The notes under the pieces are model-generated. The model made no database searches, was not told the DNA's origin, and saw only the letters and a list, made by a program, of their open reading frames with translations. From Lepisosteus oculatus (Eukaryota; Chordata; Actinopteri; Semionotiformes; Lepisosteidae), in contig NC_090698.1 of the NCBI RefSeq assembly GCF_040954835.1, positions 74,506,284 through 74,570,283 of the forward strand: DNA of 64,000 nucleotides, written 5' to 3'. A program made the translations under genes and the position numbers. Positions 23,401 through 33,869 of this stretch are shown in pieces. Numbering within the stretch: position 1 is the first letter of the stretch; each line of letters starts with the position of its first letter.

Positions 23401-26400
23401 TCATATTTTTTTAATATTACACTTTGAAACTACAGCCCGTTGTCTAAAAAAATGCAGTTTTCTGACAAAAACAGCTGACAAATGCTGCCTTCAGATTTTT
23501 TAGATCACTTCAAACTTGTGAGTTCGCAGCTCCGCGTGTAAAAAGGATTTAGTATGAACGCAAAGCCCACGGCGGAGCTGCGATATCCGCGTGAATCAGC
23601 GCCGTGCATCGAAAGCCGGGAAGACTGCGGGCCAGTCGTGAAGCCACCCGGGGCTGAACCTACGGCGGGCTCGGACCCGATGAAACGGCTCGAATTTCAA
23701 CACCGGCACCCGGAACCGGGCCGCTTTCCCGGATCCCCAGCGTCTACTCACGGCTGAAGTAGTAGAGGGTGCAGACCCACGCCACGGCCAGCGCCGAGAG
23801 CCCTCCGGCCAGCGGCCACAGCACCAGGGGCCCGCAGCCCCAGCCTGCGGAGAGACGGGCGGTCAGAGTGCGCTTCCCGGCTTCATTGCGACAACGGCAA
23901 CAATAATTACATGATCCCTAGTGTCGACACGGAGCAGCAAGTATCGCTCGCTGATGTTATCACAAATACTCACCATTTACAACCACGTACTAAAAACTAC
24001 TATGATCCACAGATAATATTTAATGACAATATTAGTAAATATATCTATTAATATGAGTACATATTTACTTGGCTTTGAATAATGACATTACTTAATAATG
24101 ATAATAATGTTGCTTTATTAGCCCTATACAATTTCTTTCATTAGGAATTCATCTTTTTGCATTCCCCAGCTTGCTCTCCATGAGACACAGACAGGGAGAG
24201 AAGCTGCGGGTCAGACATTGTACAGCACCCCTGGAGCAGTTGGGGTGAAGGGCCTTGCTCAGGGGGCCAACAGAGTAGGATTCCTCTGCGGGCCGCGGGA
24301 TTTGAACCGGCAACCTTCCAGCCACAGGCACAGATCCTTAACCACAGTGCCACCTGACTAGTGTCTGAGCTAGTTTGGTTCTGATGAACACAGAACACAG
24401 GAACACCAGGAATACCAGGAATGGGAACATCGGAATGAAGCTGGAAAACGGATATTGCAGCCCGTCTGGTGGATGGGCACCAACACAGAAAGTAATGCTG
24501 GTCCAGTATTAGCAAGCAGCGCCTAGAGTCCAGTCCAGAGACAGAAAGAGCTCAGGAGCCGGAGCGCGGAGCAGGAGCAAGCACAAGTCCATCAGCTTGG
24601 AACAGAAGGGCAGAAAGAAAAACAGAACTTTTTGACTTCAGACAATATAACTGGACATTAAATTCTCCTCCCGGTGAGAACGTGGTGATCAATTTACATG
24701 ATCATAATTAAGGAAATTCTGATTTTCAGAAATTCTAGTGAAATCCGCAATGACCTTTTCCATTCAGTGAAGTGACTTAAAAATATAGCTTTCAAAATGA
24801 AGAAAAACTTTCTAAAGTTACGGAAACCTACAGGATGAAATTCTCGGTACGGAGGCATTTTACCATGTCCCTGTGACATGCAAATTCCTAATTATTAATA
24901 ATTAAATATTCATATAATATATAATAGTATATATCCGAGAAATGTCTGGTGCATTTCCTGAGGTCTTTGTGGCCGCAGGCGATGTGGATCAGGTACTGAG
25001 CGCTAGCTGTCCAAACTAACGGTTACTGACCAGACTCTCCTTTATTCTCAAGGGTCCCACGTCTCAGACTGGAGGTGGGAAATAAAAAGCCATCTCTATC
25101 TTAACGAGCCCTGGTGATTCATGGCCATTACACAGTTAGCTGAAGTATTTTCCTCCAGTAGCTGTTATTAACTGGGCTGTTTTCCCCTTCAGAGCCTGTA
25201 ACTGTGGTGCTGAGTGTGGGCACCCTGTGCCTTCCTTCCAGAGAGGAGCAGCGGGCGTCTCGGGGCCGGAAGGGAGAGAGGGGACAGGAGACAGGAGACA
25301 GGAGAGGTGAAAACCCTGCCAGCGGAGGGCGGCTGTGTACCAGGCTGAGGCTTGGGTCTCCTCCTGCTGGGGCAGCGGAAAGGCGTGGGCTTCCGGGGGG
25401 TCGTGGTGGGGGGTGGAAGTGTGGGCGGCGTCTCTGGAAAACACAGAGAGGGAGCAGGAGCCAGTTAGGACACAATCAGACACCCGGACACCATCTCGCC
25501 ACACACCTGCAGCAGCAGCAACTTCCCAGCCAGTCCTCGGAGCTGACAGTGTCTCAGGAGTGTTAGAGTCTCCCAGCCAGTCCTCGGAGCTGACAGTGTC
25601 TCAGCAGTGTTAGAGTCTCCCAGCCAGTCCTTCAAGTTGACAGTGTCTCGGCACTGTCCCAGCCAGTCCTCGGAGAAGACAGGAGACCCCTGAATTGACT
25701 GGACTAGGGCTCTGAGACCTGTCACATCCGCTGCTAATAGGAATCCTCCACACAAACGGTCTCGCCCTGGTTACAAGACCAGGACTAGACACCCCTGCCT
25801 TACTCTCTCTCATCCTCTGCATGGTCCCTGCAGGCCTGGGAGTGCTGTGGGTGGGTTGCAGATTAAACAGAATATTTCAGACTGCAGTGGCATGTGAATC
25901 AAAGCACCAAGATGCTAGAACAAGATCTGAGAAAGCGTTTTCATGACCCTACTGCTTGCTAAAACCTTGTAGATAAGGGCCTGTCTGAGTTTCTGAATCC
26001 AGCTCTTCTCTGCGGAAGTCTTCAGCTCAAGAGACCACAACAGACCTCCGCAGTTTCCTCTTAATGAAAAGAGACAAAAAACACTGTAGGCTGCTTTCAA
26101 ACAAGCCCTGTTTCACATTTCATCACCACCAATGGGCCAAAACTCTCCACCAGCCCAGGTGAGACCACCCACTGTCAGCTCTTCCAGTGGTTCAAATGGT
26201 ACATTGGAGAAGAGTAGTGAAAACATACACATATGTACTTCTACATACATATGTATCTGATTCATTAAAAGTCAAATATTCTGATTATGCCTGGAAAACA
26301 ACACAGTTGAGATACATTTTAATAGTGCATTTAAATAATAGTGTTCCCAGGTCTGTTTACAGAACCCACTAAAACAGATCTTTGATTGAAAATCACATCT

Positions 26401-29400
26401 TCATTTTCCAGTGAAATGTCACTCTTTCTCTACACACAGCTGATTAAAATCTTCTTTTTCTTAGACTGAATCCTCATTCTAAGTGTGCTGACTGACATCT
26501 TTCTGCACCTTCTAATTCATCTGCCACGAATTAAACTCTCAAACAGTTCAGTTGATTCAAACGGTGAGACTGAGAAATTCTCTGTGCAAGCCGATGCAGT
26601 GCTAGTGCTGGTGGTTTCAGGCCTCTGACCCTGAGTGTTGAAAAGGCCTGGGCTGAGCCGTGTCTCTCCTGTCGCCGGGGAAGGAGAGTGAGACAGATCA
26701 GTGAGCAGTGGTGCGGGTCTGTGTGGGCTCTGTACAGTCCTGTGTGTGTGCAATCACAGGGTCACAGCAACCCAGAGCTGATACCAGAGGCACTGGGAAC
26801 AAGGCCTCACTCGCACACGGACAGCTTAGAGACACCAGTTAACCCAGGAGCTCCTGGAGAGACCCTCCCAGGACCAAAGGGCTCAAACAAAGCCACCCTC
26901 ACCACCACCCCACTCTCCTGCCCCTCGGCAAATCCAAACGAAACCTTCAAATCTACTGCAAAAATGCAGAAAATGAGAGATTCGGCAGCTGATGGCTTTA
27001 ACCACACATTTGCAGTTATGCTGCCCACAATCCTCCTACCTACATGTGGTACAGTGTTTGCGTTTGTCTGCAATGAGCTGTACTGTAGACACAGGCCCAT
27101 ATTAAAAAAGATCACCTCCCCGTCAAAGATCACTAACTCTGCACCCGAGTTTGGATTTCTGTAGGCTAGAAGGCAGAACCATCCCTTTCCTCCTGACAAA
27201 CTCCTCTTCAGCCTGGGAGCTGTAGTAATCTGTAGCCAGTGGGTCAGAAATTAAACTCAGCTGAGCCACTGACAACAAGCTCAGAGACAGGCATGTTGAC
27301 CAAAACATTAGAAAGAAACACTGTTATGTTTAATGCACACTGTGTGGTGTTTGCCTCCTCTTTCACCGGAGCAATATCTTCTGGGCGCCTGCCAGAGACA
27401 ATCCTGCAAATACGGGTTAATCCGCGCTGAAAAGCAGAAATGAGAGACGTTCTACACGTCGAGCTGTTTCAGGCGCGCTCTCTGCAGCCTTCTTCACAAG
27501 GGGCCTCAGCACATGGACTGTCTGTTTCTTCCCTCCCTTCCCAGCGCGAATGAACTTTACACAGCTCCGCGCTCGGGCGTCTCACCACGTGGACCGGTGT
27601 TTCTGTCTGCACTGCGGGATTATTTCACGGCTCAATTTCAGCAATAAACGGGTTTCGCAGTGGACGCAGTCGGGTGCCCGTCCGCGCTTCACGAGGGGGC
27701 TCAGAATTGAGGGGGGCGTGCCTACAGGAGCCCGCTGTGACCCTAACCCTAACCCTAACCCCCGCGGCCGGACCGGGCCGCCTCGGTACCGTACCCACCT
27801 CCCGGCCGGAGCTCGGCGCCGTCACTCAGCGTGAGCTCGGTTCTGTTGAGGACGCCGCAGTAGTAAATCCCGGCGTCCTTCTCCTGCACGCGGAGGATCT
27901 TCAGGATGAAGATGGTCTTGATACTGTCCCTCTTGCTGCCTTTAAACCGCTCCTGCTCACTGGGGGCATCAATTCCGTAGATGTATTTATCCGTCACGCT
28001 GTAGTGAAACAGGAACTGGAATCCCTCTTCTGTCTGCCGGTACCAGAACACGCCCGAGGGACTTTTCTCCCCCCACTCACAGGTTATAGACGCGGTGGCG
28101 TATAGGTTCACATAGTAAATGTCAGACGCCTTGATCATCTTGCCTGCCGCTGTGGAGAGAAAGACAAGGAACAGTATGAGCTGTGGAGGATCAAGGCGAC
28201 AGTGCGTTACTTCTTTACACAAAGGGTTGTTGGAGTGTGGAACTATCTACCCAGCCACAGTGGTTTCTTTCACGAAACAGCTGGATGAGATCCTAGGATC
28301 AATTCACTACTTTGAGAGCGCAGCCCAGTTGGAACTACATTCCCCAGAATCCTGTGGGGGGGGCAATGACCCGCTGCTCTCAGTCACATGACCATTAGGA
28401 TGGAAGACAATCAGTCAGGTGACTGTGTGACGAGCGGGAAGCAGAGGAGGTCTGGCTCAGTCTGGGGATGTCTGTTGTCTGTGAAAAGGGCAGAATCTTC
28501 CTGTGTGCTGTCCACAAAAGGGACAACTGACAAGGGATTGAAGGAACTAGTGAGTTTTGAGAGTTTTGTGAGTTGTTTGTGTGATGCACATCCATCACAG
28601 GGCACACACAAACACAGACTCGCACACAGTCACACCAGGGCCAAATATCCTAGGAGCCAAGTAACACACCAGCTCGTCTTTGGACTGTGGGAGGAACCCG
28701 GAGCTCCTGGAAGAAACCCACACAAACACGGGAAGAACATACAAACTCCACACAGACAGTACCCCAGGAATAGAACTCCGTGCCCAGAGCAGCAAAGAAG
28801 CAATGCTGACCACTGCCCAACCACGTTGCACCCAAGAGTCTAGATACCTTCAAAATTGGCTTATAACATTCACAAGTTACAATTGTCATTTTAAACAGGT
28901 GAGTTGTTTCAAGGTGTTATAATATAACAAGAGAATTATTTCAATAAACCTCAAGACAGGAGGCGAACATGAATTTGCCTGGTATTGTCTAGCAGCTCAG
29001 TATCCATTATTGGAAAGTTGTTTATCCTGGAGATGGTTGTAGCAGAGCTGGAGCTTATAAAACTGTTCAAGCTGGACAGGACATCGGTCACAAATCACAC
29101 TAATTAAGTGTGCGCAGACTCCTAATTACAAATGAATGTGAAAAGTCACTGGGTTCCACACTTAAAATATAAAACCCTGGAGAGAAGGTTCGGTGCCTGC
29201 TGCTGCCTGGAGAATAGAAGATATTCCCTTTCTCCTCATCTCCGGTCACCCATAGACAGACACGCTGCACGGGATCAAGCCGGGGGTACGCTTCAGTATT
29301 CACCTAAAAAGTGCTGTGAAGATATATTCGCATTGTTCACATTGCCCAGTGAAAATGTAAGGGTACTGACACCACTGCTCAGCTAGGTGTTAGAGCACTG

Positions 29401-32400
29401 ATCACATCCCTCAGCAATATGAAAGGCACTGATCACGCTGCCCAGAGATATGCAAGAGCAGTGATCAGACTGGCATTAAGATCCGTATAGCTGCATAAGA
29501 TGGAGAACTTGATCCTCCTAACAAACAGAAGCAACAGAAAACACTGGAGGCCCAAACACAAAAGGCATCGATTCACAAAACAAGACACCCGCGTGTTGTA
29601 AACCATGGGCCGCTACACGAGTTACAGAGACGGCCCAGAAAGATCACACGGGACACATAGAGGCGGCACACGGCGTTTGGGAGGAAAACAGGCAGGACAG
29701 AGGGTCTCCCAGTCCGAAAAGAGCAATTCCAGGGTTTTTCACACGAGAGGACACTGGCCAGTCACGGACGATGATCTCTCAGGATGACCCAGGATTTCAC
29801 CCAGCCGTGTCTCATAATTAACCAGGGTATCTGCTTCAGCAGCGTGGTTGGACTGCCTGTTCCGGGCTCCCACAACTCTTTGTGTAAGGGAGTGACTCTT
29901 GTTCTCAGTTTTAAATTCGTTCGCCCTCAGCCGAAACCTGGACTGGAGGGCTGGGAAGAGGACAGCGCAGAGTTCTTGGGGCTCCTGCGGACGTCCTTCT
30001 GTCTTGAAACCTGCTCATCAGGCCTGAGTGGTGGCTTGTAGCTGATTGATCTGAGGCTCTCCCCCAGCAGCTTCTCGAAGGAAACCAGGGTATCGGCTGG
30101 GCAGCCCATTCACACTCCTGCCTCCTGCTCTCAGTTCGCCCTGATCTCCAGCTGTTTGCCCCTGTGCCCCGGCTCATGTTTCCCTGGGCTGCCTGTCACA
30201 GCCCTGAGGGCCTGAACACCAGGGTCAGGCAGGACTGAGAGGAGTGTGTTCACCCACACGCGAGAGGTCGCGAATAATAGGAGCAGATTCCTTTTGTGTA
30301 AAGATGCTTTTAAAAGCACAATAAATGACCACTACAATATCAGGACGTTATTACACCTATAGATGCACTCATTTGTCATCTAATAGGTCAGTAGATCTTT
30401 TTAGAAATCCTCCTCCTGAGCAAAAGATTCAGATGATTATTAATATTAATATTAATATTAATAATTTTATTAATAATAATATTAATAATCTTTATTATTA
30501 TTGTTATTAATATTATACTTATTCTAATCAGTGGTGGCTTTAGTATCGTTTGAAGATTAGAACAAATCAGAAAGTTGTGTCGCGCTATATCAAACTGAAA
30601 GATGCTCACTACAGAGAGGACGCTGTATGATATTACAGGATAATGTCCGTCATCCCGCCTGTGGCTCTCCGATGAGCGGGCGGTCAAATCTGTCCAGCAA
30701 GACCATCTGTCACATCTGTCCAGCGCTGGGCAGTGATCTGCAGTCCTTTTTGAATCCTTATTATGTCTTTTAAATAACAGTCATGGTATTACAGTTACCG
30801 TTTCAATTATTTATTTCAGTTCACGAGTTGTTTCAGTTATAATATTGTTTCTATTATTTATTTGAAACATTAAAATTAAATATTAATGGTATTGTCATCA
30901 CCATTTGGCAGATATTTTAAATAACGTAGACGGAATGATTCAACTTGATTATTAACACACTGATGTTATTATTTAGAGACTTTTGTTGACATCGTGACAT
31001 TTCTTAACAGGTAATTTCAAACTTCTACGAGTACTTGAGTATTGCGAGAAACGCCTTTTAAATAAATATTTATAGATACCTAATATTAATATACAGTAGT
31101 GGATTAATAACATCCAGTGACACATGCACTTTTGAACACATAATCTATCTTAAAGTGAACCGACTCTAGCAATTGGGAAACGGCAGCCTGGAATTCAGAT
31201 TTTCAGTAACGCTTGCAAGTAAATATGACAAACGAGCAACAGCATAACTAACGATCCCAACAGATACTGAGACAGCAGAACGTCACATGAAGACGACACG
31301 AGGTTCAGGGTGTCTCAGTGGCGCTGCCGCGCCTGTCTTACTGTGTGTAAGCAGTGTGGAAGTGGTGAAAGTAGTGAGGACTGGGTGGACCTGCCTACAG
31401 TCTCTGTGCGCGCCCACGGACATGGGGGGCGGCACGTGGGGTCAGTCCAGAGCGCGCGACAGCAGCAGGAACGGGTTTATCTTCAAGCGAGCTGTCCGGT
31501 TCGGGTCTGTCCGGTTCAGGTACTGCCTGCCACGGAACGGCACCGAAAACTGACAGTTAGTCGATGGCAAGAGGGATGTAGCCTGCTCACATTCGGCCCG
31601 ATTCCGAGCAGACAGACCTATCGGAGGCCTGGGTCAGTCAGGAGGGACGAGAACACCTGCACACAAGTCGATTTCCTTTTTAACAGAAAATAGTTTCTAG
31701 GAAGTTAAAGTTGTTATCAATGTTATCATTGAAATTGTTTTTTTTACAATCTAAACTTTTGCTTATTGGCTGCCTTGGGAAACTCGCGAACGGGCAGCGC
31801 TGAGCAGTCTCGCCCGGTTTTAGGGGACACACTTCAAGAGAGAAGGGGGGCCGCAGGAGCCCCAAGAACTCTGCGATGTCCTCTTCCCAGCCCTCCAGTC
31901 CAGGCTTCGGCTGAGGCCATGGGAACAAATTTAAAACTGAGAACAGGAGTCACTCCCTTACACAAAGAGTTGTGGGAGCGTGGAACAGGCAGCCCAACCA
32001 CGCTGCTGAAGCAGATACCCTGGTTTATTTCAAGAAACGGCGGGATGAGATTCTGGGATCAATTAGCTACAAACTACAGGCCTGATGGGCAGGACGCACT
32101 GATGTTCAACAGCCAGTCTTTCACAGAGCTCTGGAATGATTTTCAGGGCAGCAGGTGTCGCAGGGACACAGAGTGTTTTCGGACGAGAGCAGACGAGTCT
32201 CTGCTCAGCTGCTGGAGCTGTATTTTCTCCGACCCGTTTCAGAATCACACTTCAGAATCTCCCTGCTGGCTGCAGGCGAGCGACAGGGCGGTGAAATTCT
32301 CTTTTATGTCTAAAATGTGCAGAGTTGGGAAAAAATAGTCTGTGAGGTGAGACGATCTTAGCTTCTGCCCTCTGAGCCCTTGTGAGTTTTTTATCATCGT

Positions 32401-33646
32401 CCGTGACTGGAATCGCTCCTTTCGGACTGGGAGTCTGACTGCAGCCGGATGGCAGGGCTCAGCAGCTCAGGTATATATCTCACACAGCCCTGGAGGTCAC
32501 CTTCCTCAAGCTCGAATCAGGTGAGAGAAGGAAACTAGAGCTTAAAAGAACCTCAGAATCTAAGTTTGTACTTTAACTGTAACTGTGTCCTAACACTTGT
32601 GAGTCCGGAACAGGGCAGAAAATAAGTGTTTTTTTTTCACACAGACTATGACTTTTATATATCTCAGTTCATATGGGCCCACAGTGGGTCCCAGTCCATG
32701 ATTGATAATGATTGATGATAATTAAGCTATGAAAGCCCAGGTTTGAGATACTAACTACTACGAACAGGCTACAGGGCGCACTGGTGTCCCTGAAGCCGAG
32801 TAAGGCACTGATCGGCCTCTGGTCGGAGAGGAGTCGATACACACAAGTGCAGGACTGGGCTTCGACAGTAATAGATTCATTGCTTTAATTTGCTGTGACA
32901 TTACCTTCTTAAAGAAAATAATACACGGCAAAATGTGTATCTACATTTTACAGACATACCATTTTTAAATACGTCACGACTGTGATAAGGATTACATTTC
33001 AGAAATAGATTTTCTTCATCCTGCTTTTTACTTCTTCAGACTGAAACTGAAAATGTAAGTGTTGTTTTTCTTGTACTTTCCTGGTTCGACACTTAAATAC
33101 AATGTTTCTTTATAGCAATCAGGCTTTGATGATCACTGACATTAAGCGGTAATGATTATGAAAAGTTTCAAAAACGACAGCAGCATTAGCACTAACGAGC
33201 TTGAGATTTTTAAATGTAATATTCCTAATATGTACGTTTAACAGCACATCATTAAACAGTATGAATGCCTGAATTGTTTAATTAGTTCCACAACAGCCTC
33301 TGAAACTTTCCGAAACGTCTGACAGTCTCAGGCCTTCGGCTGTTGTCTGTCGCTCCTCAGCAGCTTTCCGACCGGAGAGCAAACACGAACTAGTGTACTG
33401 TCGCAACTGACTGCACAGCAAAACAACACCGAACAAATGTACCTGAATTATTACATTTCTAAAAAGTTTTTTTTCCCAGCCTAAATTAATAATATCCTCA
33501 TGGTTCGTATTTTAGACTCAGGGGTGAATGCTGTGGTCACTCCCGAAATACCCGAGACTCAGCGACACCTGGAGACGAGCGGACAGCAGTGTCCCCCTAC
33601 CTGCTGTCCAAAAGCACGCGAGACACAGGACGCCCAGGTACTCCAT
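20428..33646 (-). CDS. cd8b: CD8 beta chain, six-exon gene model (215 aa)
   Basis: This is the T-cell co-receptor subunit that pairs with CD8 alpha at the T-cell surface and binds MHC class I. Coding exons: 33601-33646, 27799-28149, 25341-25433, 23752-23844, 22022-22058 and 20428-20455. All introns are GT/AG, phases match, and the exons sum to 648 nt. Predicted layout: signal peptide (about 1-18), V-set domain (about 20-132) with Cys39, Trp51 in VFWYRQ and Cys113 in DAGIYYC, a GAELRPG J-like strand and an NRT glycosylation site at Asn117. A Pro/Thr-rich hinge follows (133-163) with one cysteine at 153, then a TM helix (about 168-192) and a basic tail beginning RLPKKCRHRF. The tail lacks the CxC Lck clasp typical of CD8 alpha, which together with the KKCRHRF motif points to beta. 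Length matches known CD8 beta chains (about 210 aa). The last exon is the least certain. Confidence 0.88.
20456..22021 (-). other. cd8b intron 5
   Basis: GT/AG intron between cytoplasmic exon and terminal exon. Apart from the decamer repeat, no element is recognised in it. Confidence 0.5.
20599..20672. repeat. 10-bp degenerate tandem repeat (GGACACTGCG-type)
   Basis: Six to seven GGACAC-containing decamers in cd8b intron 5. Confidence 0.8.
22022..22058 (-). CDS. cd8b: cd8b exon 5, basic cytoplasmic segment
   Basis: A 37-nt exon between CTCTGTTGCAG and GAAGAG|GTAACG. Joined to exon 4 in phase it gives YYFSRLPKKCRHRFTK. The LPKKCRH motif is what I associate with fish CD8 beta tails. Confidence 0.88.
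23752..23844 (-). CDS. cd8b: cd8b exon 4, transmembrane segment
   Basis: A 93-nt phase 1-1 exon between CGTCTCTCCGCAG and TTCAGCC|GTGAGT. It encodes WGCGPLVLWPLAGGLSALAV followed by AWVCTLYYFS, a single hydrophobic helix with the CxPLxxWPLAG start usual for CD8 chains. Confidence 0.9.
24144..24358 (-). mobile_element. tRNA-derived SINE, minus orientation (cd8b intron 3)
   Basis: On the minus strand it starts with a tRNA-like head: box A in the CAGGTGGCACTGTGGTTAAG region, box B GGTTCAAATCC. A body with CCCCTGAGCAAGGCCCTT follows, and the 3' end is AAAAGATGAATTCCT. Related copies lie at 42949 and 50501. This copy keeps the intact B box. Confidence 0.85.
25341..25433 (-). CDS. cd8b: cd8b exon 3, hinge/stalk
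   Basis: A 93-nt phase 1-1 exon between CTGTGTTTTCCAG and CAGCCTG|GTACAC. It encodes a Pro/Thr-rich, then Arg/Lys-rich stalk (TPPTLPPPTTTPRKPTP, then FRCPSRRRPKPQP) with a single cysteine, suitable for an inter-chain disulfide. The segment is expected to be O-glycosylated, as in known CD8 stalks. Confidence 0.82.
25528..25683 (+). repeat. 47-bp minisatellite, about 3.5 copies (cd8b intron 2)
   Basis: Units begin CAGCCAGTCCTCGGAGCTGA and repeat at 47-bp spacing, with the last copy degenerate. It lies 95 bp upstream (in gene orientation) of the hinge exon. Confidence 0.9.
27741..27763 (+). repeat. Interstitial telomeric repeat (CCCTAA)3
   Basis: CCCTAACCCTAACCCTAACC followed by CCC. It lies in cd8b intron 2, with 35 bp between the tract and the V-exon boundary at 27799. 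Confidence 0.95.
27799..28149 (-). CDS. cd8b: cd8b exon 2, Ig V-set domain
   Basis: A 351-nt phase 1-1 exon between CTTTCTCTCCACAG and GAG|GTGGGT. It encodes a complete V-set domain: SITCEW, GVFWYRQ, FILKILRVQEKDAGIYYC and the terminal LSDGAELRPG. The phase 1-1 structure is the rule for Ig V exons. The open frame extends upstream through the acceptor (LILFLVFLSTAAG), which mimics a leader but is the polypyrimidine tract. Confidence 0.93.
28198..28325 (+). mobile_element. CR1-like LINE 3'-end fragment (cd8b intron 1)
   Basis: Matches the blocks TTTACACAAAGGGTTGTTGG and CAGCTGGATGAGATCCTAGG shared with the copies at 31.9 and 56.7 kb. Confidence 0.65.
28570..28840 (-). mobile_element. tRNA-derived SINE (AFC/V-SINE-like), minus orientation
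   Basis: Read on the minus strand: a tRNA-like 5' part (GTGGTTGGGCAGTGGTCAGC, degenerate B box GAGTTCTATTCC), then GTGTGGAGTTTGTATGTTC and GGAACCCGGAGCTCC reversed, and a 3' part with CCCTGGTGTGACTGTGTGCG and CCCTGTGATGGATG. This layout is characteristic of a widespread fish SINE group. The exact family name is from memory. Confidence 0.75.
29699..30010 (-). repeat. Left arm of a long inverted repeat (CR1-like 3' end)
   Basis: Blocks from 29699 (CCCAGTCCGAAAAGAGC) through 29880 (TTTGTGTAAGGGAGTGACTC) to 30000 (TTCTTGGGGCTCCTGCGG) appear in reverse order and complement at 31820-32435. It includes the decayed LINE C-terminal block. Confidence 0.75.
30011..31819. other. AT-rich spacer in cd8b intron 1
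   Basis: Includes (TAATAT)-type runs at 30435-30520 and a GC-rich patch near 31300-31600. No gene recognised. Confidence 0.4.
31820..32435 (+). repeat. Right arm of the long inverted repeat (CR1-like 3' end)
   Basis: Collinear with the reverse complement of 29699-30010. It contains an extra stretch (about 32040-32390) absent from the left arm. The 1.8-kb spacer is AT-rich and has no recognised gene. Confidence 0.75.
32436..33600 (-). other. Proximal part of cd8b intron 1
   Basis: AT-rich sequence without recognised elements, extending up to the exon 1 donor. Confidence 0.4.
33601..33646 (-). CDS. cd8b: cd8b exon 1, signal peptide
   Basis: ATG at 33646 begins a 15-codon hydrophobic leader (MEYLGVLCLACFWTA) ending in phase 1 at ACAGCAG|GTAGGG. 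The next exon supplies CG to complete an alanine codon, giving a normal signal peptide with a small-residue cleavage region. GAGATGG provides a good start context. Confidence 0.85.
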
Positions 33647-33790
33647 CTCGTCTCCGCCTGTGCGCGCTGCGCTCGGCTCGGCTCGGCGCGGTGCAAATAC
33701 CGGCGCTGCGCTCGGCTCGCCTCTATACCCCCGTGTGACATCACCAATCAGCACCCCGTGTGGCAGCCAATCAGAAGCCAGAGCCGGGCC
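33647..33790 (-). promoter_or_regulatory. cd8b promoter: TATA-like box, CRE-like site, two CCAAT boxes
   Basis: Read on the minus strand toward exon 1: CTGATTGG with CCAAT core at 33767-33771, a second CTGATTGG at 33744-33748, a CRE-like TGATGTCACA at 33734-33743, then GGGTATAGAGG (33721-33730) about 77 bp before the start codon. The order and spacing fit a focused promoter with a 5' UTR of about 50 nt. The surrounding 33.55-33.87 kb is CpG-rich. Factor identities are inferred from motifs only. Confidence 0.6.
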
Positions 33791-33869
33791 GCTCTGCTCG
33801 CCCAGCGCAGCTCGGGGCGTCTCCCCCCTTGGCACGACAGTGTGATCGAGCCCACAAGCGCCCGGTGGA

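Noticed and set aside
27755-28222. Using the upstream in-frame stretch LILFLVFLSTAAG as the CD8 leader
   Set aside because: It is the polypyrimidine tract and AG of a good splice acceptor. A true leader exon with matching phase exists at 33601-33646 behind a plausible promoter.
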